Of a DNA stretch of 64,000 bases, positions 54,287 to 63,438 are shown in pieces. Below the pieces are notes generated by a model. The model saw only the letters and a program-made list of their open reading frames with translations, was not told where the DNA came from and did no database searches. Numbering within the stretch: position 1 is the first letter of the stretch; each line of letters starts with the position of its first letter. A program made the position numbers and the translations under genes. This DNA comes from Novosphingobium sp. Gsoil 351 (GTDB lineage: Bacteria > Pseudomonadota > Alphaproteobacteria > Sphingomonadales > Sphingomonadaceae). The DNA is taken from NCBI RefSeq assembly GCF_009707465.1, contig NZ_CP046120.1, positions 310,001 to 374,000 on the forward strand, given 5' to 3'.

Positions 54287-55225
54287 TCAAAGGGCTTTGC
54301 AGAATGTATGAATCGCGTCGCGCACTGCCCCGATCGCAACGTCCTGGCTGGTCCGGTCGTGCCAGACCATCTCGACCAGGTAGTAGTCGGTGGCGAGCTC
54401 GGCAGGCAGCATCAGTTTGTCCAGGTACTTGTCGCTTTCCGGCGTGACGCGGAAACTGCGCTCGGTGCCCAGGCAGATGAAGTCGGTGTCGCGAAGGATC
54501 TGCGTGATCATCGAGATATGCTGGACGACTGCGGTGACCTTGCGCTTGACCGCCTTCGACGCAAGCCAGGTCGAAAGGTGGCTGTCGCTGATATCCTCGC
54601 TGTTGGACACGACGAGGTGCGGATAGAGCTTGAAATCCGCCATGCTGATCCGGTTGTCCACGGCGTTGGCCAGAGCCGGATGGTTCTTGCGCATCACCGC
54701 GACCATCGTCTCCTTGTAGAGTTTCTTGCGGTTGAATTTGTCCGACAAACTGCCGAACGAGCCCATCGCGATGTCGGTCTTGCACTGATCGAGATGGGCG
54801 ATCATTTCCTTCTGGTCGAGCGTCAGGATCTTGAAGTCCATGTCGCTCGCCTCGTCGATCATAATCGCCTGGATCGCTTCGAGCATGGTGAGCTGGATGT
54901 GTTCCGGTGCCGCTAGCGTAACCTGACGATGGCCCGTCTCCCGGGCATCGTTGCGCAGTTCGACGATTATGTCGGTAATCGTCGCCAACCCCGCCTTGAG
55001 TTGGTCGCGGATCAGCAGCGCGCGGGTCGAGGGTACCATGCGCTGGCCTTCGCGGATCACGATCGGATCATTGAACATCTCACGCAGACGGAGCAGCGCC
55101 GAACTCGTCGCTGATTGCGAAAGATTGATCCGATCCGCCGCGAGGCTGACCGAGCGCTCGTCGAGCAGCGCGTCGAGGATCGGCAGCAGGTTGAGGTCGA
55201 ACGCGCGCAGGTTGGGCCGCTTCAT
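54287..55225 (-). CDS. LysR-family transcriptional regulator
   Basis: The 312-residue regulator has the LysR helix-turn-helix (AFDLNLLPILDALLDERSVSLAADRINLSQSATSSALLRLRE in pieces; LAADRINLSQSATSSALLRL is the recognition part). It has an effector domain of the NodD/NahR-like type (DFKILTLDQKEMIAHLDQ, DIAMGSFG). LysR proteins of this subgroup usually control aromatic or alicyclic degradation genes. It lies between the Fe-dehydrogenase and the TonB receptor, all minus strand, with the effector probably the substrate or an intermediate. The ATG at 55225 starts MKRPNLRAFDLNLL. Confidence 0.9.
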   Translation of the reverse strand: MKRPNLRAFDLNLLPILDALLDERSVSLAADRINLSQSATSSALLRLREMFNDPIVIREGQRMVPSTRALLIRDQLKAGLATITDIIVELRNDARETGHRQVTLAAPEHIQLTMLEAIQAIMIDEASDMDFKILTLDQKEMIAHLDQCKTDIAMGSFGSLSDKFNRKKLYKETMVAVMRKNHPALANAVDNRISMADFKLYPHLVVSNSEDISDSHLSTWLASKAVKRKVTAVVQHISMITQILRDTDFICLGTERSFRVTPESDKYLDKLMLPAELATDYYLVEMVWHDRTSQDVAIGAVRDAIHTFCKAL

Positions 55226-55319
55226 AATTCTACTCGGAAAATTGCGTGACCGCGCATGGTCGCACGGGCACGGCCCTGGGCCAAGGGACACGCGCGGGCG
55301 GAGCGCCAAGCTGCCGGGC

Positions 55320-57668
55320 CTAATATTTCCAGCTGATCGAGGCTCCATAGGTTCGCGGGTTGTTGGTCGTCAGGCCGATGACCCCAAGCCCGCTCGTGTC
55401 GCCGCCCGAGATGATGTATTTGGTATCGCTGAGGTTCTTGCCCCACACCGCGAACTCCCAGCGCTTGTCGGCGGTGGCGACCGCAGCGCGCGCGTTGAAC
55501 AGCCAATAGGCGCGCTGGACGATGAACTTGTTGTTCGAGGCGTCCTTGAAGGCAAACCCTTGGTGCGAGGTGTCGCCCTGGAGGATCAGGCGCAGGTTCG
55601 ACCCGATCGGGGTTTCGTAGCGCGCGAGGGCATCGAAGGTGAGATTAGGCGCGTTGGAGAAGCGATTCCCGACGAACGGCACGGGGCCGGTCGCGAAAGT
55701 TGCCAGCCGAGTGTGGAGCAGCCCCAGGTTGCTCTGAAGGGTCAGGCCCTCCACCGGGCGCAGCGTCGCGCTGGCTTCCGCGCCGTAGAGTTCGGACGTC
55801 CCGTTGATGTTGCTCAGGCGCTGGAGCGGAACCGTAAGGGTGCCGTCGAGCAGGTTGGTCTGGACGTCCTTGAACCGGTAGTAGAAGACCGCCCCATCGA
55901 GCGTGACGACCCGGTTGAAATCAGCCTTGGCCCCGAGCTCGTACGCGATCAGCGATTCGGGGCGATACGGCAACAACTGGTTGTTGGTGGTGGTGAAGCG
56001 GGTGACGAACCCGCCGCTCTTGGTGCCTTTCGAAACGCTCGCGTAGACCAGCGCGTCGGGTCCGATCTTGTAGTCGAGCCCGACCTTCCATGACCAGTTG
56101 CGATCGCTGATCGTCCGGTCCGTGAAGGTCGTGCCCACGCCGACCCGCGAGCAGGCGACGTTGACAGGGCTGATCGGGCAGAGCGGGTAGCTAGTGCCGC
56201 CGATATAATGGCGCCGCTCCCAGGTGTAGCGCGCTCCGGTGGTCAGGTTGAGCGCATCGGTAAGATGCCAGATGACGTTGCCAAACCCGGCCGCCGAGCG
56301 GGTCTTCTGGTCGAAGGTGGTCTTGCCGTTCTGCGCGGGCAGGCCGAACAGAACCAGCGGAATCGACGAAATCAAGTTGTCATTGTTACCCTCGGCGCGG
56401 TCGTAGGAATAGAAGCCGCCGACCTGGACATCGGCAATGCCTAGCTTGGTAAAGGCGCGCAGTTCCTGCGAAAACTGATGGACCTTATCGCGCTGGATGA
56501 AATCGAGTTCCTCGCGCGGCGTGGTGTCGACGTCGATGCGATACGTCCGGTCGAAGGCGATGTAGCCGGTCACCGAAGCCAGCTCGACCCGCCCGATCGT
56601 TGCCTTGGCGTTGAGCGACAACAGGTGCTCGTCGACGTTGTAGGGCACGTCGCGCGCGATATCGATGTTGAACCGGTCGGGATTGGTGTTGGTGAACCCG
56701 AACGCGTCGGTGCACTGGGCGTTATCGAGCATGCCCGCGACGTACGGCGCACATTTGACGAACGGCGAGCCGGGCTTGAACGTGTAGTTGCCCTTGTACT
56801 GGCCCATCTCCGAACGTACCCGCTGGATTTCGTACTTGGCGACGACCTCGAGATCGTCGGTGGGATTGTAGCCGAGCTGGGCGCGACCCAGGATTACGTC
56901 GCGACGTCCGAGGTCGCGCTTCCCCAGGCTGCCGTCCTTGCGATAGTTGCTGGTGTAGAACCCTTCGCGCTGCTGAATGGTCTTGCCGCTGAGCCGCAGC
57001 GCGAGGCCGTCCGCGAGCGGAGCATTGACCATGCCGCTCGCGTCAAACGTCTTGTAGTTGCCGTAGCCCGCCTGAAACGCGGCGTCGAACGACGGCGCCG
57101 GTTTGGCCGAGATGACGTTGAGTGCGCCGCTCACCGTGTTCCGACCGTAAAGCGTCCCCTGTGGTCCTTTGAGCACTTCGATCCGCCCGATGTCGAAGAA
57201 GTCGCTGTTGAGTAGGGCAATCGAGGACAGCGTGACCTCGTCGAGCGAAACCCCGGTGGCGGGACTGTTGGTCGTGCTGAAGTCGTCGAGACCGACGCCG
57301 CGGATCGTGATGACCGGCGAGACACCTGGCACCGTCTGGCGAATGTTCACGTTGGAGACGGTCGCCGCGAGGGCTTCAACCTGCTCGATCCGGGATTCGG
57401 CAATCCGCTGCTCGGTAAGCACCGATAGCGTCGCGGGAACATCGCTCAGAAGCTGCCGCTGCTTGAGCGCGGTGACCACGATCTCGTTCGCGTCGGCATC
57501 GCCCTCGGCGGGTGCTGCGGATGGAGCCGCTTGCGCTAGCGCTGTCGCAGGCAGCGCGGTCATCGTCGCGATAACGCTCAGCGCCCCAAGGCGCGCGATC
57601 ACCGAGGAAACGGAGATCCGGCCCCGGGCCGAGCGTTCGTCACGGCGATTCAGATAGCGATGCGTCAT
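55320..57668 (-). CDS. TonB-dependent outer-membrane receptor
   Basis: The 782-residue receptor starts MTHRYLNRRDERS with a signal peptide ending ATALAQ (about 46). A TonB box follows (NEIVVTALKQ), then the plug domain (VTIRGVGLDDFST-like VITIRGVGLDD; RIEVLKGPQGTLYGRN) and a 22-strand barrel ending in an aromatic (YGASISWKY). The ATG at 57668 is preferred because GGGGGAGG precedes it; the open frame upstream covers the aldehyde dehydrogenase 3' end. It probably imports the hydrophobic substrate of the cluster or a siderophore. Context favours the first. Confidence 0.92.
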   Translation of the reverse strand: MTHRYLNRRDERSARGRISVSSVIARLGALSVIATMTALPATALAQAAPSAAPAEGDADANEIVVTALKQRQLLSDVPATLSVLTEQRIAESRIEQVEALAATVSNVNIRQTVPGVSPVITIRGVGLDDFSTTNSPATGVSLDEVTLSSIALLNSDFFDIGRIEVLKGPQGTLYGRNTVSGALNVISAKPAPSFDAAFQAGYGNYKTFDASGMVNAPLADGLALRLSGKTIQQREGFYTSNYRKDGSLGKRDLGRRDVILGRAQLGYNPTDDLEVVAKYEIQRVRSEMGQYKGNYTFKPGSPFVKCAPYVAGMLDNAQCTDAFGFTNTNPDRFNIDIARDVPYNVDEHLLSLNAKATIGRVELASVTGYIAFDRTYRIDVDTTPREELDFIQRDKVHQFSQELRAFTKLGIADVQVGGFYSYDRAEGNNDNLISSIPLVLFGLPAQNGKTTFDQKTRSAAGFGNVIWHLTDALNLTTGARYTWERRHYIGGTSYPLCPISPVNVACSRVGVGTTFTDRTISDRNWSWKVGLDYKIGPDALVYASVSKGTKSGGFVTRFTTTNNQLLPYRPESLIAYELGAKADFNRVVTLDGAVFYYRFKDVQTNLLDGTLTVPLQRLSNINGTSELYGAEASATLRPVEGLTLQSNLGLLHTRLATFATGPVPFVGNRFSNAPNLTFDALARYETPIGSNLRLILQGDTSHQGFAFKDASNNKFIVQRAYWLFNARAAVATADKRWEFAVWGKNLSDTKYIISGGDTSGLGVIGLTTNNPRTYGASISWKY

Positions 57669-57834
57669 GTCCGGCCTCCCCCAGATGAAACCCGCGTGCA
57701 TTTTATCGCTCGCCGGCCCGTTGCCGTCGGATCGTGTTTTCACGCCGCGAAACGGTGCATCACGAATGCCGGGCACGGCCCGCAAACACCCGTCCAAAGG
57801 TGCAATATCCACTATCCACGCAGGCGATAGGTCG

Positions 57835-59265
57835 TCAGGCCATGGCCTCGCGCACCCCGATGATCGCCTTGGGCTCGAGGAACGCCTCGAGCCCGTAGCT
57901 GCCGAACTCGCGACCGATGCCGGACTGCTTGAACCCCCCAAACGGGGCGTCGGGTTCGTGGGCCAGGGTATTGATCAGAACGCGCCCCGCGTCGAGCCGC
58001 TCGGCAACTCGCCGGGCGCGGGCCGGATCGCTGGAAAAAACATAGGCCTGCAGTCCGTAGTCGCTATCGTTCGCGATGGAGATCGCCTCTTCCTCGCCGT
58101 CGTAGGCGATAAGCGCAATGACCGGGCCGAAGATTTCCTCGCGCGCGATGGTCATGGCGTTGTTCGCCGAGCCGAACACCGTGGGCCGGACGAACCACCC
58201 GGTGAGACCGTCGGGACGTCCCTCGCCCCCGGCAAGGAGTTCGGCGCCTTCGGCCACGCCTCGCCCGATATAGCCTTCGACCCGGTCCCACTGGCGCTGG
58301 CTGACGAGGGGACCGATCGCGGTGGCGGGATCGCGGGGATCGCCGACCGGAATCGCCGCGCAGATCGCCACCAGCGCATCTTCGATTTCCGCCCGCTTCG
58401 CCCGCGGGACGAGCAGGCGGGTTCCGGCGACGCAGGCCTGCCCGCTGTTCATGAAGCCGGCTTGCACCGCCAGCGGCAGGCAGCTTGCCAGATCGGCGTC
58501 GTCGAGAACGAGGACCGGCGACTTGCCTCCCAGTTCGAGCGTGACCCGCTTCATCGTCGAAACCGCCTCGCGGGCGATCGCCTTGCCCACCGCGGTCGAA
58601 CCGGTGAAGCTCAGCTTGGCCACTCCCGGGTGCGCAGCAAGCGCGGCGCCGGCAACTTCGCCGCGGCCGGTGACGATATTGACGAGACCCGGCGCGAGAC
58701 CGGCAGCGGCGAATGCCTCGCACAGCACATCGGTCTGGTGTGCGCTCAGCTCGCTCGGCTTGACCACGCTTGTGCAACCAGCGGCGATCGCGGCAGCGAG
58801 CTTGCCGCAGATCGCGCTGGCGTTGCCGTTCCACGGGGTAATCAGGCCGGTCACGCCGAGCGGGGTCATGACGACGTCGGCGATCCCGATCGGACGAACG
58901 AACGCGTATTCCCGCAGCGTCCGCCGCATGTCCGCAAAGACGCTCGCCGCATGGTCGGCCATCCAACCGGCGAGCGCAATCGGCGCACCGAACTCGAGGA
59001 CCATCGCTTCGGTCAGCGCCTCGCGCCGGGCCGCAACCGCCGTTTCCAACGCGGCCAGTACCCCGGCGCGCTCGGCGGGCGTGGTTCGTGAGAAGCTCAC
59101 GAACGCCTCGGCCGCCGCCGCCACGGCCCGATCGATGTCGCGCTCGTCGCCCAGGACGACTTCGCCGAATTGTAGGCCTGTCGCCGGGTTGTGAAGCGCG
59201 AACCGTTCGCGTCCGAGCGGTGCAACGAAAACGCCGCCGATGTAGTGTCGTTCGATGGGAGCCAT
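57835..59265 (-). CDS. NAD(P)-dependent aldehyde dehydrogenase
   Basis: The 476-residue enzyme has [22 protein letters not shown] (Asn of the oxyanion hole), [11 protein letters not shown], the general-base Glu in [11 protein letters not shown] (about 245) and the nucleophile Cys in [11 protein letters not shown] (about 279). C-terminal [14 protein letters not shown] is also typical. The ATG at 59265 is chosen over an upstream extension to 59316 because conserved IGGVFV starts soon after it. It oxidises an aldehyde to the acid. It is divergent from the PQQ dehydrogenase, so the region 59266-59365 holds both promoters. Confidence 0.92.
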   Translation of the reverse strand: MAPIERHYIGGVFVAPLGRERFALHNPATGLQFGEVVLGDERDIDRAVAAAAEAFVSFSRTTPAERAGVLAALETAVAARREALTEAMVLEFGAPIALAGWMADHAASVFADMRRTLREYAFVRPIGIADVVMTPLGVTGLITPWNGNASAICGKLAAAIAAGCTSVVKPSELSAHQTDVLCEAFAAAGLAPGLVNIVTGRGEVAGAALAAHPGVAKLSFTGSTAVGKAIAREAVSTMKRVTLELGGKSPVLVLDDADLASCLPLAVQAGFMNSGQACVAGTRLLVPRAKRAEIEDALVAICAAIPVGDPRDPATAIGPLVSQRQWDRVEGYIGRGVAEGAELLAGGEGRPDGLTGWFVRPTVFGSANNAMTIAREEIFGPVIALIAYDGEEEAISIANDSDYGLQAYVFSSDPARARRVAERLDAGRVLINTLAHEPDAPFGGFKQSGIGREFGSYGLEAFLEPKAIIGVREAMA

Positions 59266-59276
59266 TAGCGGTATCC

Positions 59277-59294
59277 TTGCAAGAAAGCATGCAA
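59277..59294. promoter_or_regulatory. TTGCA-N8-TGCAA dyad upstream of aldehyde dehydrogenase
   Basis: Perfect arms TTGCA (59277-59281) and TGCAA (59290-59294) sit in the 100-base divergent region, overlapping the AAGGAT ribosome site of the aldehyde dehydrogenase. The form resembles a LysR-type interrupted dyad. The LysR gene at 54287 is the nearest candidate regulator. Confidence 0.35.
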
Positions 59295-59365
59295 AAGCGC
59301 AGTGGATTGTGCGCAAACACCAGCAAATCCCGCACGCCGTTTGGCGAATAGCCGCTATTCAGATC

Positions 59366-61593
59366 ATGGTTTTCGGTCGAGCCCGGGGGTGGGCTATCCT
59401 GGCGGCGATGGACTGGAGCCTATTTAGCAGTGTTCTGCCTTGGCCGCGGGGCGTCGCGGTGCGACTTGGCGGGATTGCTCTCGTCCTGCAGCTGGCGGGA
59501 TGCAGTGCTGCGACCGGCAGCGGCGGCTCGCAGCCCCGTCGGCACGAATCATTCGGGCTGCGGATCGAGCGCGCCGACCTTGAGCCCGGAAACTGGCTCT
59601 CGACCGGTCGGGGCTACGACGAGACGAGGTTCAGTTCGCTCGCGGAGATCAACCCATCGACAATCCGCAGGCTCGGACTGGTCTGGTCCTACGACCTCGA
59701 CACGGACCGTGGCCAGGAGAGCACCCCTCTGGCTGTAGACGGAAAGCTTTTCACAACGAGCGCCTGGTCGAAGGTCCAGGCGTTCGATGCCGCAACGGGT
59801 CGGCTGCTGTGGCAGTTCGATCCGCGCGTGCCCGGCGGGGCCGCGGTGAAAGCCTGCTGTGATGTCGTCAATCGTGGCGCGGCGTATTGGAACGGGATCG
59901 TCTTCGTGGGCACCATCGACGGCCGCCTGATCGCGCTCGATGCCGCCGACGGCAAGGTCCGGTGGTCGGTCCAGACGACCGATCCGGCCGCGAACAACAC
60001 CATCACCGGCGCGCCCCGCGTGGTCAGGGGCAAGGTGATCATCGGCAACGGCGGCGCCGAACTCGGCGCGCGAGGTTTCGTCACGGCTTATGACGCCGCA
60101 ACCGGTGCAAAGGCCTGGCGGTTCTACATTGTCCCCGGCGACCCCGCCAAAGCGGATGGCGAAATTTCGGACAGGCCGCTTCGCGAACTGGCGCTGCCGA
60201 CATGGTCGGGGCGATGGTGGGCGCACGATGACGGCGGAGGCGGCGGTGGGACCGCGTGGGATCTCGATGGCCTACGATCCCGAACTCGACCTCCTATACA
60301 TCGGCACGGGTAACGCCTCTTACTGGAACAAGGCCTACCGTTCGCCTGGCGACGGCGACAACCTTTTCGTCGGATCGATCCTCGCGCTTAGACCCGACAC
60401 CGGTGCCTATGTCTGGCACTACCAGGAGACCCCGGGTGACGAGTGGGACTACACCTCGACCCAGAACATGATCCTGACCACGCTGACCATCGCCGGGCGT
60501 CCGCGCAAGGTGCTGCTGCATGCGCCGAAAAACGGCTACTTCTACGTCCTCGACCGCGCGACGGGAAAGCTGCTTTCGGCAGCCCCCTATGTGCCGCTCA
60601 ACTGGTCCAGCGGGATCGATCCGAAGACGAGCCGTCCGGCTATCGTGCCAGCGGCGCGCTACGATCGCACCGGCAGGCCCTGGCTGGCGATGCCCGGCGG
60701 GATCGGCGGGCACAACTGGCAACCGATGGCGTACAGTCCGCGCACCGGCCTGGTGTATATTCCGGCGCAGGAAGTGGGCGGGTACTACAACTCGGACCCC
60801 GGGTTCGTTCGCCGGCCGGTCGGGACGAACATCGGGGTCGACCTGGACCTGATGGAACCGCCCGGCAGCGCGGCGAGGGATGGCCGCGGCGCGCAAGGCG
60901 ACCAAGTCCTATCTGCTTGCATGGGATCCCGTGCGGCAAAAGGAGGCCTGGCGGGCGCCCAATCCGGGGATCGTCAACGGCGGCGTGTTGAGCACCGGTG
61001 GCGGACTGGTGTTCCAGGGCGATGGCGACGGTCGTTTCAACGCCTATTCCGCCACCGACGGACGCAAGCTGTGGTCGTTCGACGCTCGGGATTCGATCAT
61101 GGCCGCGCCCGTGACCTACCTTGCGAACGGCCGTCAGCTGGTCTCCGTGGTGGTCGGATTCGGCGGCGCGGTCGCGCTGGTCGGCGGCGAGCTGGTCTGG
61201 GATCGGCAGGGGCCGCGCCGCAACCTGAGCCGCGTGCTGACCTTCGCGCTGGACGGCCGGGCGACGTTGCCTGTCCGGTCCGCACCGACCCGGATCCCCG
61301 TTGCGGTCGTGCCGGCGGTCGGCGACGCCGCGATGATCGAGGCGGGCCGCCGCCTCTATCTCAACACCTGCGCCGTCTGTCATGGCGCGGGCGCGAAGAG
61401 CGGCGGCGTCCTTCCGGACTTGCGGCGTTCGGCCGCCTTGCGCGACCGCGCGATGTTTCACGCCATCGTCGGCGAGGGGATTCTGTCAGAACGCGGCATG
61501 GCAGGCTTTTCCGCCAACTACGATCCCGGCAAGATCGAGACGCTGCGCGCTTATCTTGCGAAGCGCGCGCGGGAGGATGCAGGGCAATGGTAG
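59366..61593 (+). pseudogene. PQQ/cytochrome c alcohol dehydrogenase, two frameshifts
   Basis: A quinoprotein of about 741 residues is split over three frames. Part 1 (59366 to about 60272) has a lipoprotein signal (LQLAGC), [15 protein letters not shown] and the vicinal-Cys [14 protein letters not shown]. Part 2 (about 60273-60880) has [31 protein letters not shown] and GGIGGHNWQPMAYSP. Part 3 (about 60881-61593) has ATKSYLLAWDPV, GGVLSTGGGLVFQGDGDG and a heme motif CAVCH. The length exceeds a multiple of three by two. Dropping one base at about 60272 and one at about 60881 restores one frame. The enzyme oxidises alcohols in the periplasm and passes electrons to its own heme. Alternative start ATG at 59408. 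Confidence 0.8.
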
Positions 61594-62564
61594 GATCGAG
61601 ACCGAGCACTGATCTCCAGCAGCCTTTGCCCGATGGCACAATCCCCACCGGCACGCTGGTCTGGGGTAGCGACTTCAATGCCGCCTGCGCCCTGCTCTAT
61701 CGACTGTGGGGCGTAATCGATGCGCCGGGAGCGAGCGACATGGGGGCCCATTGGGAGGGGCTGTTCGCCGCTTCGGCGGCGCTGCGCCTTCCGGGCATCG
61801 ACGCCTCGCACCCGGCGCAATTGCTGACGGAGCTCGCCCGCGCGCGGGCGATGCGATGGTCCGCGCACCACCTCGCCTATGACGATGTTCGAGTATCCTG
61901 GTGCGGCGAGAGCACGCTTGAGCTTGCCGCAAGCTACACGGTCCAACGGCAGGCCGTCGGCGGTCCGGCGACCGCTTGGCACGAAACTGCCCGGGTCTCG
62001 CTGATGCGCGCCACCGGAGGTGGGCTGCTTATCTCCGCGGTGGATGCCGAGCGCGGGCCGACCATGGCCGAGGAACCGTTTCGCGGATCCTATCGCGAGA
62101 ACCGCGGGCGCGCGACGATCGTCCAGTTCCAGGCGCACATGGATTCGCTGAGCGGCCGGTTCGGCACCATCGGCGAGTTGCTCGCGGACGACCTCGAGCT
62201 GCACGGCCTAGTCGCCAGCAAGCGCGACGAGAGTGCTGGCGGCGCGGCACTGACCGACGTCAATGCCCTGCGCAAAGCGGTCGCCGGCAGCGACACCATC
62301 GACGACAACGCCATTCGCACCCACGCGGCGTTCGCGGAGTGGTTCGCGACCGCCCCGGCCCTGTTCCGCTATGGACTGCACAAGCTCGAACACTTCGCCA
62401 TCAAGCCCCTCGAAAACGATCGCTACGAGACCGTCGCCCAGTTCGACTGGCGCGCCGAAACCCTCAACGGCGCGCGGATCGAAACCCATCAGCCGCTCAC
62501 CTGGATCATGGTCGAGACCGGCGAGAAGTACATGCGTATCGAAAAGTTGCTGCCGTTCGGCTGA
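61587..62564 (+). CDS. NTF2-like protein, unknown
   Basis: The 325-residue protein starts at an ATG overlapping the end of the dehydrogenase. It appears to hold two related cone-shaped (NTF2/SnoaL-like) units. The second is clearer: THAAFAEWFATAPALFRYGLHKLEHF, then ETVAQFDWRAETLNGARIETHQPLTW and a final strand YMRIEKLLPFG. No signal peptide. NTF2-like folds can be isomerases, dehydratases or binding proteins. Family not recognised beyond the fold. It is in an operon with the dehydrogenase and a second such gene. Confidence 0.65.
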   Translation: MVGSRPSTDLQQPLPDGTIPTGTLVWGSDFNAACALLYRLWGVIDAPGASDMGAHWEGLFAASAALRLPGIDASHPAQLLTELARARAMRWSAHHLAYDDVRVSWCGESTLELAASYTVQRQAVGGPATAWHETARVSLMRATGGGLLISAVDAERGPTMAEEPFRGSYRENRGRATIVQFQAHMDSLSGRFGTIGELLADDLELHGLVASKRDESAGGAALTDVNALRKAVAGSDTIDDNAIRTHAAFAEWFATAPALFRYGLHKLEHFAIKPLENDRYETVAQFDWRAETLNGARIETHQPLTWIMVETGEKYMRIEKLLPFG

Positions 62565-62598
62565 GCTGGCGGCCAGCCGACCTAAAGGACCCGCGCCA

Positions 62599-63438
62599 AT
62601 GGCTCCCACCGACCTCGTTCCCGAGGAACGCTTGCGTCGCAGCTACATCGTCCATGCGCTGACGGCGCAGCTCTACCGTCTGCTGGCGGCGTCCGAAGCC
62701 GACCACGCCGCCGAGTTCGCCGTAGAGGGCGCCGGCCCGGGCTTGGACCCGTCCGCGATCGCGAGCCTGGCACGGTTGCTGGGCGGTAGCCGGATTACCG
62801 GGTGCGAAATCGCCTTGGCGGACGACGGGACCTGGATTTTCGCGGCACGATTGGGCGAGGGGGAAGGCCCGAACAGTGCACTCGCGCCCGCCGGGCTGAT
62901 CCGCGGTGTGGCCTCCGCCTGTCCTGCCGACTTACCTCAGATCCTCGAACTGCGCGCGGAACTCGGTTCCGAACCTCGGACCAGGACAGGCGCCGCCGCC
63001 GTGCTCAATGCGCGCGTGCGCGGCCTCGTCCACTACTTCTTCTCGCTGGTCGAAAACCCGTCGCGCGATCCCGTACCCTTCCATGAGCTGCTTGCTCCGA
63101 GCTTTGCACTCGATCTTGTCGATCCCCCACTGCAATCGCTGGAAGCGGTCGATGGGTGGGTAACCGTACGCCTGGCTTCGGTGGTCGCCAGCGAACACGC
63201 CATTGCGGAGATCGCCGTGGAGGCAGACGAAGGTCTACTGCGCGTGATCATGAAATCCCAGGCGCTGTTTCCCGACGGTTCGGGCGCGATCAGCCGCAAC
63301 ACTCAGCGGTGGCGGGTACGCGACGATGGACAAGGGCGTTTCCCCCGCATCGAGTCCATCGCCATCGAACGCGACGGGGTGATATTCTTCGGCCCCGCGC
63401 CCGACTATGCGCCCCGCGCGGCGCCCAGGCTTCCCTAG
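62599..63438 (+). CDS. Second NTF2-like protein, unknown
   Basis: The 279-residue protein (start MAPTDLVPEERLRRSY) shows similar architecture to its neighbour: helical N terminus (VHALTAQLYRLLAASEADHAAEF), a beta-rich middle, a linker, and a second unit VRGLVHYFFSLVENPSRDPVPFHELL, APSFALDLVDPPLQSLEAVDGW, and ISRNTQRWRVRDDGQGRFPRI. The His/Trp residues of the pocket cannot be assigned. It starts 35 bases after the previous gene and its stop overlaps the stop of the convergent SDR gene. Confidence 0.65.
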   Translation: MAPTDLVPEERLRRSYIVHALTAQLYRLLAASEADHAAEFAVEGAGPGLDPSAIASLARLLGGSRITGCEIALADDGTWIFAARLGEGEGPNSALAPAGLIRGVASACPADLPQILELRAELGSEPRTRTGAAAVLNARVRGLVHYFFSLVENPSRDPVPFHELLAPSFALDLVDPPLQSLEAVDGWVTVRLASVVASEHAIAEIAVEADEGLLRVIMKSQALFPDGSGAISRNTQRWRVRDDGQGRFPRIESIAIERDGVIFFGPAPDYAPRAAPRLP

